This document shows, one piece after another, positions 1 to 11,575 of a DNA stretch of 64,000 nucleotides; within the stretch, counting starts at the first letter, position 1; the number at the start of each line of letters is the position of its first letter. Both the position numbers and the translations under genes were made by a program. The notes below the pieces were generated by a model that did not search any database, had not been told where the DNA came from, and worked only from the letters and a program-made list of their open reading frames with translations. This DNA is from Pipra filicauda (Eukaryota; Chordata; Aves; Passeriformes; Pipridae): the NCBI RefSeq assembly GCF_003945595.2, contig NW_024104619.1, positions 310,001 through 374,000 of the forward strand, given 5' to 3'.

Positions 1-1074
1 TGGTAAGAAAGAATCTAAAAAATTGTTATGATTTTTGTCTTGAGTAAGAGGAGCAAAAGTGATGGGTGGAAGACTGTAATTTTAGTGTTACTGAGTTTAG
101 CAAACTATTTCTTAAAATTCAGGTTTACAAAAATCCTAAGAAAAAAGAAAACTTGTTTAATGACACCTGTGTGTGCAAAATCTACAGGAGACAGGTTCAG
201 ACAACAGTTAACATATGAAAAATTACCTGTATATTTTAAAGTACTTCTACCTACTCGTTTAAACCTGTTGCCTTTTACAGTCATGAAAGTTTATTTAGAG
301 CTTGGCAATATTAGACATCACTGGTTTCTGCTCTTATTCTCCAATCCATAGCACAGTAATATCAATCACAAGTGTAGGCTTCAAACTTAAAAAATTCTAT
401 GTGATGTCTACTGTATAATTACCAGTGAAATCTACGTTTACATGAAGCTTTAACACTACAGCATGAAAATCAAGTCAGTTGCAGAAGAATTAAATTTCAA
501 TTAATTTTTTATATAATACATAATAGAGTTACTCTTTACGCTTGCATGCCAAGATGCATAAGACTTTTATATGGTTGGATTATAAAGTAGCTAAAGTTGA
601 ATTTTTATAACTGCTACATTGCTATATCATAACCATATATCTATTTAGCTATATAAAGAGAAAAATACTCTTACAGCTGATGTTTAAATCTATTTTTAAA
701 TGTCTTTCCATTTATGTTCAGCCTCTGGACTCCCTTAACATTCCAATTTTCAGTGTCAGAACACTAAATCTTTTTTTTTCCTGAAGTCAGCTGATATAAA
801 AATAAGAAGAAAATTGAATCCTCACATTGCTGTTATCAGCATAGAAAGTAGAGGAATTATTTCAGTATGGAATTCTCTTACTTGGATTGTTTGGCATTAC
901 TTACCCCACTAATAGAGACACTTCAGAATATTCCTGATAGCTTGTGAAGAGCAGATGCCAGACAATTTTTTGAAGTGAACAACAGTACAAAACAGCCATA
1001 TCCATTGCTTAAAAAAAATTACTTTTCTTGGAAACAAGATCAGATAACCTCACAGGAAAATAAAGGCATTATTA
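1..1074. other. AT-rich non-coding stretch, no element recognised
   Basis: No transposon tail, splice-bounded exon or RNA gene is recognisable here. A 107-codon open frame at 28-351 has no recognisable motif and a Lys/Leu/Phe-rich composition typical of translated AT-rich DNA, so I treat it as chance. Short T and A runs occur (for example around 770) but no ordered microsatellite. Confidence 0.6.
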
Positions 1075-1289
1075 CACCAGGGGAGGTTTAGATTAGGTAT
1101 TAGGAAAAATCTTATCACTGAAAGAGTGGTCAGAGATTGGAACAGTCTGTCCAGGGAAGTGGTGGAATCACCATCCTCAGAAGTGTTCAGGAAACACATG
1201 GATGTGGCACTTAAAGACGTGGTTTAGTGGTGACTTAAGGGGTGCACTCAGTCTTAGTGGTCTTTTCCAACCTTAACAATTCTATGATT
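1075..1289 (+). mobile_element. CR1 LINE 3' end (5'-truncated), sense
   Basis: This is a fragment of the 3' end of a CR1 LINE, covering the last part of ORF2 and the 3' UTR. It begins at the CR1 phrase 'ccaggggaggtttagatta', passes through 'ggaagtggtggaatcacc' and 'gatgtggcact', and ends with 'tcttttccaacc' followed by one tail octamer 'attctatga'. The wording is that of the subgroup also seen at 61714-62730, but more diverged and with only one tail unit, so this copy looks older. It is non-coding as it stands. The 5' truncation is the usual outcome of target-primed reverse transcription. Confidence 0.9.
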
Positions 1290-3782
1290 ACAATTATTGA
1301 GGTTCATGGAGAAGCTTACACTGAATTTTGACAACTCCTATAAATACCCTTTGCTTTCAAGATCTCTTGAACATAGTGAAAACCAATCTAATAATGTGTC
1401 CTACAAAACCTGTCTTCATTTTGTAATGTGAACTCAGCCTCAAATACCTGTTCTCAAATAGTGTAACATGGTTGATTAGAACCAGAAACTGTGAATGTTT
1501 TACTTTTAAAAAACATTTTTTTTTGTATTCTGTAAATTCTAACCTTCATGTACAAATGTTCTAATTAATTCTCCCTCAGACACTCATTGAAATGAAAAAT
1601 CATACAGTCTATTGCTCTTCTAACTCAACCCATTTCCACTCAAACTGGGTGCTTTACAAAGAGAAAACATTTTTAATGGATTTTATATTATTGAATTAAA
1701 GTAACAAAAAAAAAAATCAGCACTCTACATGATATTAATTAGGCCAGCCTATGCATTTGAAGGTAATCTGTTTATTAGTGTCATTCTAACTGCTAATACT
1801 GAATTTCATAATAAATACATCAGTTAATGAAGAGGCTAAATTAAGAGCTGTGGAAAACAATCTGGGAGAAGAACAATAAAATATCTAATCATTACTATAA
1901 CCTCGAATTCTCACAGAACACTTTCACTGTTTGTTCTAGGCTTATTATCATCATGGCTAGGCTTAGCGAATGAAGATTTGAGAAGGATTCTATCCATGCT
2001 GGTTTATTAACTGTTGTTATATATTACCAAATAATATACTGAAAAAATGGAAAATATTGAAAAAAATAATATATGAAAGTTTAACCATGTAAACTAAATA
2101 CTGAAAAAGATTAGAAGAGATTCTCATTGTTTCTGTCCTGAGTGGATGAGTTACCCTAAATTTCAAACCTCATAAGGAGCGAGTTCTTGATCTCGTGAAC
2201 ACAACCTTAACATTAAATAATCTGTTCAAGAATCCATTGCTAAAAACCCCTGCTTAGGAACTTCTGCAAAGAGCTAAGTAGTTCCTGAACTCCTCTTCCT
2301 AAATTTTTTGAGAATATACCTTTCTGTGCAAAGACATAAACGCTAAGGTAAGGCACTTGAATCACAGCCTGCTCCTAAGAAACTCAGACATAGACATTTG
2401 TAAGAATTGGATGACGTGAAGTAGAAAAATATTGGTGCAAAAATGACATAAAAGACAGTACAAAGAGAAAAGACAGGTAATTTAAAAAAATCACATATAA
2501 GAGCTTAAAGGTCTTTTTAGTACTCTTGATATTCAAATTACTAATTATAACTTCAGTCAGAAGAAACATATTGACTAAAGAAGATGGCTTAGCAGCTTCA
2601 CAAAAGTTAACAAAAATCTATCATATTTGTCTGCTAAAACTTCTCTATGAGTATTATTCTTAAAAAAACATTTGTCAGATAACCTGATATTTATTCTTTT
2701 CCAAGGTTACTCTAGATCCTTGAGCTACATTCATGTACTCTAGTTCTTGAACATCAGATTCAGCTATGGTTTGGTAAGAATCACACTTATTAGAAACTAC
2801 AATAGTCAAATATAGATTAAAATTTACAAAATTGAAAGAAGGCCAAAGGAACAGAGTGGAAGTGTTCATATACACCTGATTGTTTACTTCTGTGTCATAT
2901 CAGACAAGTATTTTAATGCATATACATTTAGCTACATAAATAATAATATTTTAGCACTTCTGTTCTTTGAATGCAAGGACTTAAAATTTGGATCACCTGC
3001 CTGCCTGACTTCTCTGATGTTCAACTTTGAATTTAAATATTTAAAAACTTAATGAAATGATATTTTGTTTTCACATTTGGAAGGTTTGTTTTCAGGATTT
3101 GTGGATTATTCCAGAAGAAGTTTGGTTTGTGCACCTATTAGTTGCGTGTTCACTATGTTGGATTTTTCTGAAAGAGAGGCTGCACATCTTAGAGTAAACT
3201 GGGAAAACCGGTTCATTTCATATGGACAGACTATCAGATGTTAATAATACAGAGTTCATTTCATGACACTGATAAGAATTCAAATATCCTTTCTGAAGTG
3301 ATAGTAAATTATGTTATATTCTTTTATCATTGCTTATTATTAGAAAGCTGGACACTTATGCCTTGTCTTTACTTCAGCATAAAAGCTGAGCCTCTAGGTT
3401 TTTTTAGCCACATCTATTTTGGGTTGCAGTATTCTGTATTACAATCATATAGATTTTCAATGTCTTTTATTCTAACTATTCTCAGTAAATAATGGTCATC
3501 TCAAACAGTCATAAAAGCATCTCTGTTTTAAACATAATCCAGGTAAGAACAGTAGAAGATAACAAAAAGTAGCAACATGTAAGTAACTTTATGAATAGTA
3601 AAACCTTACTTGGTTATGAATTTTATCCATAATTGCCCTGTCTCAGTCTTAAAGCAGCACTGCAAAGGTAAGTAGTTCCCAGCAAAGTCAGGGCTGTGCA
3701 CCTTTTAACCCCCTGCTTCCATGGGTGTTAGATCACATTTGTGTTTGCTCATCCTTTCATTCCTACATGTAATGTGTTGAAG
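1290..3782. other. AT-rich non-coding stretch
   Basis: No mobile element, RNA gene or exon can be supported. Open frames of 61 to 84 codons occur on both strands (2384-2569, 2675-2875, 3238-3492) but are short, low-complexity in composition and lack recognisable domains. There is an A run near 1705 and several short A/T tracts. Confidence 0.55.
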
Positions 3783-3990
3783 ATCACAGAGTCACAGAAT
3801 GGGTCAGGTTGGAAGAAACCACAGTAGATCATCTGGTCCAAGCTCCCTGCTCAGGCAGGGTCATCCCAGAGCACACGGCACAGGATTGTGACCAGATGGT
3901 TCTGGAATATCTGCAGTGAGGAGACACCACACCCTCTCTGGGCAATCTGTTCCAGTGCGTAGTCACTCACAAACAGAGTTCTTCTGGGCT
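3783..3990 (-). mobile_element. CR1 LINE 3' end, antisense
   Basis: Read on the minus strand this is a CR1 3' end. On the plus strand it starts with the reversed tail 'atcacagagtcacagaatgg', continues 'ggttggaagaaaccacag' and 'tcatctggtccaa', then the 'cagggtcatcccagagcac' block typical of one CR1 subgroup, and breaks off near 'gagttcttctgggc'. The same subgroup recurs in the same orientation at 39686 and 63609. Only about 200 bases remain, so no coding sequence survives. Confidence 0.92.
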
Positions 3991-4296
3991 TAGAACAAGC
4001 ATTTGTACATGAAACAGGTATTTATCACAAAGAGAATCCTGTGCTATTGGAAAACAAGTTATTGCTTTTTCTTTCTCAGTGGCATGGTCCCAGATATGAG
4101 TCAGCAAGGGAAGGACACAAATGTGATGCTACTTTTAGACACATTGATTTCCTCAAATACTGACCTAGTGAAAAAGGTGAAGACAGAATAAGCACCCTAC
4201 TGAATGGAAAAATATTCAGTCACTGTCTACCAAGCTATCAAAATATTTAGAGAGTTCTGAGTGGGAAATGTTCACAAAGTATTCTTAATCAGTAGG
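3991..4296. other. Spacer between a CR1 fragment and an LTR
   Basis: About 300 bases of unassigned sequence. A 62-codon open frame at 4003-4191 has no recognisable motif and is treated as chance. Confidence 0.5.
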
Positions 4297-5155
4297 TGTG
4301 CTGGTTTGACACTGTATGGATACCAGTGCCCATCACAGCTGCTCTATCACTGCCCTCCTCAACTGAACAGAGGAGAGAAAACTGAACAAAAGACTTGTGA
4401 GTTAAGATAAGGATCAGGAGAGATCACTCACCAGTTACCATCATGGGTAAAACAGATTTACCTGGGGAAATTATTTGAATTTATTATCAATCAAAACTTT
4501 CCCGGTTTAACTTTATTCCCAATTCTCTATCTCCTCCCCCCCAGCAGCACAGGGAGATGGGAATGGGTGTTATGATCAGTTCACCACAGGTTATTCTTGC
4601 CACTGCTTCCTTCTAATGAAGAGAAACCCTTCTCCTGCTCCAGCGTGGGGTCTCTGCCATGGGACACAGTCCTCCACGAACTTCTCCAGTGTGAGTCCTT
4701 CCCACAGGCTACAGTTCTTCACAAACTGCTCCAGCATGGGTTCCCTTCCGCAGGGAGCAGTCCTTGAGGAACAGCCTGCTCCAGTGTGGGCTTCTCTCTC
4801 TGTGGAGCCACAGGTCCTGCCAGGAACCTGCTCCATCACAGGCTTCCCATGGGGTCACAGGCAGATCTTCAGGCATCCACCTATCCTGATTTGGGGCCCT
4901 CCATAGGCTGTGGGTGGATTTCTGCTCCACCATGGATCTCCATGGGCTGTAGGGGCACAGCTACCTCACCTGGCTGCACCAGGGGCTGCAGGGGAATCTC
5001 TGCTCCCACTCCTCCTCTCCTTCTTCACTGACCTTGGTGTCTGCAGGGCTTTGTTCTCACATATTTTCACACCTCTCTTCTGAGGCCACAATTACTTCTG
5101 TGCAATAACATTTTTTTTCCCTTTTTAAAAATGTTGTCACAGAGGTGCTACCCAG
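4297..5155. mobile_element. Avian endogenous-retrovirus LTR, probably a truncated solo LTR
   Basis: The segment starts with TG in 'tgtgctggtttgacact' and runs through phrases I know from a common avian ERV LTR: 'gagagatcactcaccagtta', 'ctccatgggctg', 'cttcactgaccttggtgtct', 'ttgttctcacat', and finally 'atgttgtcacagaggtgct'. The expected terminal part of the LTR is not seen after about 5155, so the end appears lost. No gag, pol or env coding sequence flanks it, so it is a solo or partial LTR. It is more GC-rich than its surroundings. Open frames across it on both strands (4591-5031) are by-products of this composition, not genes. The transcriptional orientation of the LTR is not decided here. 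Confidence 0.75.
4635..4970. repeat. Degenerate 41-53 bp tandem modules inside the LTR
   Basis: Seven related modules begin with variants of 'ctgctccagcatggg' at 4635, 4681, 4726, 4776, 4828, 4881 and 4922. Spacings are 46, 45, 50, 52, 53 and 41 bases. Each continues with a 'ccacgggg..cacagtcc'-like half. The units are strongly diverged from each other, so this is an old internal duplication carried by the LTR family rather than a recently expanded minisatellite. Confidence 0.75.
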
Positions 5156-5663
5156 TGCAGAGCAAGAGGTAGTACTCCTAAGCCATTTTGCTCCCAGGGA
5201 CATGATTAGGGACTGAACAAATCAAAGGAAAGTGGGAAGCACCCTTTTAAGCATGTTGCATTGAATAGAAATATCTGCCCTTTCTTACATTTGTCTATAA
5301 TATAGAGAATCCTATTAAAAATGAGATTCCCAACTATTACTTAATAATGCATCATCTTTACTTGAGTGACAGAAACGAAACATTAGAGTCTGAGTGAGGG
5401 AGGAAAAAAGTGTCAAGTTTTCCCCACAGTTATAACCTTTGTCTCTTTCATACATTTGAAGTCATTGCTGAATACAAAAAGAGACACATGATGGGCTTCC
5501 AGCTGAAAATGTAGATGGATTCTTGAAATTGTCTGTGGAGAATGAACCCCAATTCTTCCATCCTAATTGCAGTTTAGCAAAAGTTGTAGTTAAAATAATT
5601 ACTGTATTCAAGCAGCAGAGAACTGTATTTTTACCCCCTCCATATTGCTTTAGTAAGAGAAGT
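5156..5663. other. Non-coding spacer, no element recognised
   Basis: Sequence between the LTR and the next CR1. The first 60 bases may be diverged LTR end, but I could not match them. Nothing else is identifiable. Confidence 0.5.
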
Positions 5664-6009
5664 TGCCACAGTGGAAGGCACTCTCTCCTGTGAGGACAGG
5701 CTGTCCTACAAGAAAAGGCTGAGAGAATTAGGATAGTTCCGCCTGGAGAAGAGAAGGCTCCATGGAGACATTACTGCAGCTTTTCAGAGCTTAGAGGGGG
5801 CTTATAAGAAAGATGGGGACAAATATTTAGAAGGGGTTGCAGCTATAGGACAAGAGGTAATTTTAGTTAAAACTAAAATATGGTAGATTCAGATTAGATA
5901 TAGGAAGAATTTTTTTTACAATAAAAGTGTTCAAACACTGGAATAGGTTGTCCTTAGTGTCATTTAATCATCCCTTCCAACTCAAATCATTCTGTAATTC
6001 TATAATTCC
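5664..6009 (+). mobile_element. CR1 LINE 3' end with internal deletion, sense
   Basis: It starts at 'gccacagtggaaggcac', continues 'tgaggacaggctg', 'aaaaggctgagagaattagg', 'ctggagaagagaaggctcc' and 'ttagatataggaagaa', and ends 'cccttccaactcaaatcatt' with a decayed tail (6001-6009). After 'ggaataggttgtcc' the sequence jumps directly to the end of the 3' UTR. By comparison with the remembered CR1 layout, roughly 110-130 bases are missing. The fragment is frame-broken and does not code. It lies in the same orientation as the larger, older CR1 at 6785. Confidence 0.88.
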
Positions 6010-6784
6010 AAGAATATCATAGACCTGTTTGGAAAGATGGGATTTTCCACATGGAATATAAAATCAATGCACCATTCATAAACAGTCAAGTGTCTTCAGG
6101 ACATGTAATAGTGAGCTACATTTGGGGGGTTTTTGGGAGGGAAACTGAAGGCACTTAACCTTCAGTGCTATGTTTCGAGATATTCACCAACAGTCAACAT
6201 TCCCGTGCCTCTTCATCATGGCTTATTGATGACCTCATGTCACTCACCCATCTGTCCACAGGTAGTCCTCCCTACAGGGATTCATTGCCTACTAGGTCTC
6301 TGCTCCTCTTTCTGTAGGTCATTACCTCTAAGCATCATGCTCCACTGAGCAATGTATTCCTTCCTAATTGCTTCAGTCACCTCATGAGTGAAAACACACT
6401 CATTCTTGCTGAGACAGAACTGAAGGATTTTTATCTCCTTCTGCTCCATAACCGCAGATCCTCACTTGGGCCGCTTTCATCATCAGTAATTTGAAGGCCT
6501 AAAGAACTAAAATATTTATTTGTTTAAGTCTTGATGACAGATGAGCCTCTCTTTGATGGGCAGATCAAAAGATCTGCAGAAAACATTCATCAGTTCCACT
6601 TAATTTTAGCCTGAATCAAGTAGGTTTTGTTGACAATATAACTGAGCATAGGAGCAGAAGTATAATTTATTATGGCAGGAAATAAGTCTGATTACTTTAA
6701 GAAAGTACTTTAAATTTACTTAAGAAAGTAAATTTAAAGGCATCACGTAGATCAATAAACTACAGCAGAAGTGTTAACTGTGTT
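6010..6784. other. Non-coding spacer between two CR1 copies
   Basis: No element or exon recognised. A 71-codon open frame at 6133-6348 is rich in Pro, Leu and Ser with no motif, and is treated as chance. Confidence 0.5.
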
Positions 6785-7715
6785 TTATAGAAGTTACAGC
6801 TATTTTAGTAAAGCATTTCGTACTGTTTCCCACAACCTTCTCCTAATCAAATTCACAAGATACAGGCTGGATTGATGGTCTGGGAGATGAGTAGGAAATT
6901 GAGTAACATTTTGTACTCAGAGAGTGGGAGTCAATGGTTTTTTCTCAAGCTGGCATTGCATCACAGATGTGATCCCTCAGGGACCAAAACTGATCTCCAT
7001 TATGTTTAACACCTTCACAAATTATGAGAAATATCTCACTGAGAGACCTGGGCAGGCTGGAAGAGTGGGCTAGCAAGAACAATAGGAATTTCAACAAGTG
7101 AGAAAAAAAACTACCTGTGGGTCCTAGTGGACAATAAGCTGAAGGTGAGTCAGCAGTGCACCACTGCAGCAACTAAGGTGAATCATACACTGCATCCACA
7201 GGGGCATCACTAGGGGAGATGGAGATGAGAACATCCCACTCTACTCAGCACTTGTCAGGTCACACCTGGAGCACCGTGAGCAGTTCCAGTCCTCACCATT
7301 TAAAAGACAAGGACAGACCAGAGAGGGTCCTAAGGAGGGCCACAAAGATGGTCCAAGGGCTGGAAAACTTTCCTACATGTAAAGACTGAAGGCATTAAGT
7401 ATTGTCACCTTTCCTCAGGAGGGTCATCATCATAATATTCCAGTACTTCAAAGAGGGCGAGAGCTCTCTCTTTACAAGGAATCACATTGGAAAAAAAAGG
7501 GGCAACCACTGCAGGATGCACCACAAGATTTTCCTCTTGATATAAGATTTTTTTTTCAGTATGAACAGTCAGTCACTGGAACAACCTCCCCACAAGTGTG
7601 TTAGAGTCCCCATCACTGGAGATTTTCAAGACATGACAGGACAGGTTGCTAGATAATCTCACCCAGGCTTCGTTCTCCATGAAAGGTTGGACCAGAGTAT
7701 CTTTGAATGTCTGTG
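6785..7715 (+). pseudogene. Decayed CR1 LINE ORF2 (reverse transcriptase) 3' end plus 3' UTR
   Basis: This is the remnant of a CR1 reverse transcriptase. At 6801-6854 the plus-strand frame reads YFSKAFRTVSHNLLLIKF, matching the family's LDFSKAFDTV region (RT motif A). At 6966-7010, in the same frame, it reads DVIPQGPKLISIMFN, matching the conserved [14 protein letters not shown] block. In-frame stops lie between them (TGA near 6873). The position where the family has the motif-A Asp appears to read Tyr (tat, 6801-6803), and the Asp after AF is Arg. Later phrases include 'cacttgtcaggtcacacctg' (about 7250-7269) and 'ggtcctaaggagggccaca'. The 3' UTR is present but the octamer tail is no longer recognisable. 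It is among the most diverged CR1 copies in the window. Confidence 0.85.
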
Positions 7716-9290
7716 CCAAATTTGCTGTTATATATACCTAAGATACTATGTGCAGAATAAAGAGTGCCCAAAAACATGCAAATTGTAGCAGTATCAGTAA
7801 ATAACAAGCCACTGTTCAATCAAACAAGGAAAACATTTTCCTTTAAACAGCTAAAGAATTAAAGGTCAACTTATTGATGATGTAAGAGCTTCCTCTCCAG
7901 AGCTGTGCCTTTCCTATCTATAACTGTGACAGGACAGTCTAAAGTATAGCATAGTTAAGACCTGAAATTTATACACCAAATTGTTGGAATTCATTAATAA
8001 GATACTTAATTGCCTCTCCCCACCCAACAAATTCCCATTTCCCTTTCTGTCTGTGGCCTAAGAAAGAAAATGTTCTATCTGAAATAACTGCATGAGTGTA
8101 AATATTAAATCAGCATAGGAGAGATAGTTTTGGTTAACACATAATTTTCATTCTTTTCCTTTGTAATCGTGTAACTATATTCCATTTTCTGACCTTGGAG
8201 AAGTTAACAAACCTTGAACCTTGCAAACCAACCAGGGTTTTGAAGTTTCTTATACAGGAACTTCTTTTGATTTTCCTTTGACATTTTTCTCTTCTTTAAA
8301 ATAATCAGCAATTACTGCCTTCACAACTGCTGAACACTGCCCAAAACTGTTTGCTTTGATTTAAAATGCACTTTAGGAGGCAGTTTCTCCCTTGGGACTC
8401 AACATTCCCTTTAAAATTAGTACTCGTGGTAATTGCAGTTCCAGAGTAGCACATACAGTCTGTAATTTGTGGAACCTTCAAGTCTTCATGAAATATTACT
8501 TCCTTACATTTGACATTTACAAAAGATTGTAGAAACCTGTCCAATAAAAACAAAACCCACTTTTTCTCTTCCAATTTGTTTCAACTGAGTACAATGAAAT
8601 ATGCACCAACATTGAAAACATCTTTCACAGAAAGAAGCATCACGGAGAGTAGCACAGGAAAAAATCCTCTCACTAATATGTAGGTAAATTTCTTTCTTAC
8701 ATTATACACCTGCAGTGACTGTCTAGAGAATGCTCTAAAGAAATTACATTTTCAGTCATAAGCAACCACAGGAAAACTAATAAACTGTATAAGTATGGAA
8801 GCAAGAAATCTTAATCCAAATATTTACCAGAGAAATCAAAATAGTGTAAGTGATGTCAATAGTTGAGTATTGATGCTGGTAATTTAACCAGAAAATAGTT
8901 AGTAAAATAAAAAGAAAGAAGTGTAAACAGTGTTTCAAATGACTTTATGAGGGTTAGAATCATACAGTCTTCACAATACTAATGAACTAAGCTCTATTTT
9001 TGCAAAAACTGTGTATGCATGCACCTTCTTAAGATGTGAGCAACCCCAACAAAGTTAATTTTTTTGTTTAAAGAAATAGGATTTAACTATGGGGCCCAGT
9101 CTTTCATATTACTTCTGTGAAACCTTCCAGCTTGTCAATGTCACAGTTTTGCTGAGGATCTTCTTTGAAAAACAGTGATCACTTACTTGATTGCATTTGC
9201 TCACAATTTCTTTCCAGGAAAGAAAATGACAACATTTTCTACAAAATACAAGGGTATTTTTTAAGAACTGTAACATATTATATTTTTTTC
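7716..9290. other. AT-rich non-coding stretch
   Basis: No mobile element or exon recognised. An 89-codon minus-strand open frame at 8305-8574 has no recognised domain and no supporting context, and is considered chance. Confidence 0.55.
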
Positions 9291-9382
9291 TGATAAATAT
9301 ATTTTTATTGTTAAATATATTAAATATATATTAATATATATAAATATATATAAAATATATAAATATATTTTTATTGTTAAAT
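9291..9382. repeat. AT-only low-complexity tract with 22-bp direct repeats
   Basis: Almost pure A/T sequence made of ATATAAAT-like words. It is flanked by two identical 22-base copies at 9295-9316 and 9361-9382, which begin 'aaatatattttt' and end 'ttgttaaat'. Their starts are 66 bases apart. The arrangement suggests an internal duplication, or a microsatellite that expanded between two copies of one word. Confidence 0.85.
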
Positions 9383-11194
9383 TGTGCCAGTTTTCAATCA
9401 AGTTTATAATATGAGCAAACATTAGGCACAGGCAGAAATCCTTCAAGTAAATTTTCTTTCCCTCAAAAAAGCAAGAAAACAGACAAAAAACCAAAAAAGC
9501 TCTGAACAGATGAATAGAAAGCCTTAAAAGAAAATACAGATATTCAAGAAATGTGTTTTTACTTCTCTGGAATTAGCCTATGCAGCCAATTTTTGTGTGA
9601 CATAAGGCAGAACAACTTGCAATACTTTGTGTAACAGCTGTCTTAGGCCCAGAACAGGTTAACCTGCATCAATTCTTCATGCAAAGGCTGATTGTCTGAG
9701 CCATGGGTGGCTAATTTTCAGTTATTTTATTTCACTTTCAAAGTGAATAACAAACACAGGTACACAAACTATTTACAGATATGGGGGAAGAGTCTGAATT
9801 CACAGAATACCACAAAAGCGAGTGCTTCATTTAAGAAACAAAGTGACCATAGCTGAAGCTAATAAAGTACTGCAGATCTAATTGCACTTCCATTTCAAAC
9901 CATATGACAATCAGAAGGGACAGCACTATACAGACAAATCCCTAGAGCTTATCTCAATGAGTCTGTAATACCATCTAATGTCAATAACTTCCAATCCTGA
10001 TTCTGTTATAGCAAATAAAAGCAGAAAATAAAGAGTGACTAAACTTCAGTTAGTTAGAAGCCAACAACAAAATTTTGTTTTAACTAAATATTTGGGAGGT
10101 TTTTTCACTTTCCATGTCACACTTATGCCATTGCCTTTTTCCTTTTCATTCTTCCAATTGCCTTAAACATTTTCTCCAAAATCAAGACTCTCATCTCTTC
10201 TTCCTTTTCCTTTTTCATTATGATTTTCAGATTATGCCAATGTTTTTACTAATTTTTTTCCTTTTGTTATTTTTTTGGGTTTTTTTAAAGTTATATTTGG
10301 ACCAACATTTTTGTCTAAGAGATAATAAAAATTTTCCGAGAAGGTTGTTAAGGAACAGTAATATAATCTCTAATTTGCTTCCATTAGGGAAAAGTTCTTT
10401 AGAACTCTTTAGAGCAGAGTTAAATTGATGAAAAATAGCACATCTCTGTGATAAGTTTTAGCCATAAAGATTATTTCATATACTGTATTCACATACTAGC
10501 AGATAGATCTCATGGAAATCCCATGTGACAAGAAGACAGAAACCGCATTTTCCAAAATTCTGCTTTGCATTAGTCACTCACTACTTCTGAGAACACCAAG
10601 GACTAATTAGTCTTTCTTGATTTTATATCTGCCAATGCATCATGTGCAATCAGATTCATCCAAGGGGAGAGTCATCCTTTTTCTCTCTCCTAGTCCTTCC
10701 AGTACTCAAAAATATTGTTGCAAGTCACTGAACAGCAGAACAGAACAGAATCCTGGAAACTCCATCAGGATTTTTAAGTCTCGGTAAGCATATTTCCAAA
10801 AAGCTACTGGGTGTATGCTTGTTTACATGATTTGGGGGATTTTTTTTTAATATCACTTCCCAGTTATTCACATTTGTTTTAAAATGGTTTCAGTTCAACT
10901 TACGAAAAACATCCCAAAACATACAAACCAACCAACCATAACTAAGAGTTGCACGCATATATTATATAAATTTGGGAAGTGAAAGCCCTTTTGACATCAG
11001 TTCAAACTTTAATTCAGTCACTGGCATGCTCTCAGTGTTGTTCCCATGAGACAATATTATTTGTAACTGAATCATACCACCATCAAATGGTGTGTAGAAA
11101 ACTGGTAATCCCCGTGCTCATCTGGCTCAACTTCACGTGCAAAGTGGGACTGGGACCTGTACTAGATAGATCATCTTTGAGTTTTACTGGCCAA
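9383..11194. other. AT-rich non-coding stretch
   Basis: No element recognised. A 104-codon open frame at 10114-10428 is Phe/Leu-rich because it translates a T-rich tract, and it has no motif. Short imperfect AACC words (10923-10937) and T runs (10841-10850) are present. Confidence 0.55.
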
Positions 11195-11575
11195 GTATTG
11201 AAAACATTCAAGGATGGAAGATCCCTGACTTTTGTGGACAATCCATTCAGCACTGCACTGCCCTTCTGGTGAAAAGCTTTATCTTTGATTTTCCAAGCCA
11301 CCTCTCAAACTATGTCTGAGTTTGTTGCTGCTGAGAAGAGCTTGGTTCCATTATCTTTTCAATTTTTCTTTAAAAGACTGTAGAGCTGTTTGTCAGAGGA
11401 AACAAATCCAGAACCCTTCACCTCTTCTCAAGGCTGGTGTGTTCTAGGCCCCTGACCACCCTGTAGCCCTTAGCTGGACCCTCTTGAAGAAGTTGTGCCC
11501 AGTGTATGCAGCATCCCCAGTGTAGCCTCACCAGTACTGCACAATGTGGGGAGAATAATTTCCCTCCATTACATA
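11195..11575 (-). mobile_element. Old CR1 LINE 3' end, antisense
   Basis: Read on the minus strand this is a strongly diverged CR1 3' end. On the plus strand it shows 'ttgaaaacattcaaggatgg', 'ctttatctttgatttt', 'ctgagaagagcttggttcc', 'cccctgaccaccctgtagcc', 'agctggaccctcttgaag' and 'tgtagcctcaccagtactgc', all in the order of the antisense CR1 3' UTR and ORF2 end. The reversed octamer tail is not visible, so the start is approximate. Open frames here (10979-11272 plus, 11083-11301 minus) are by-products. Confidence 0.75.

Noticed and set aside
28..351. 107-codon open frame at the window start
   Set aside because: No domain, Lys/Leu/Phe-rich noise-like composition, and no gene context. Length is within chance for 64 kb.
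4591..5031. Overlapping open frames on both strands rich in Cys, Trp, Gly and Pro
   Set aside because: They coincide with the tandem-module LTR and arise from its GC-rich repeated units.
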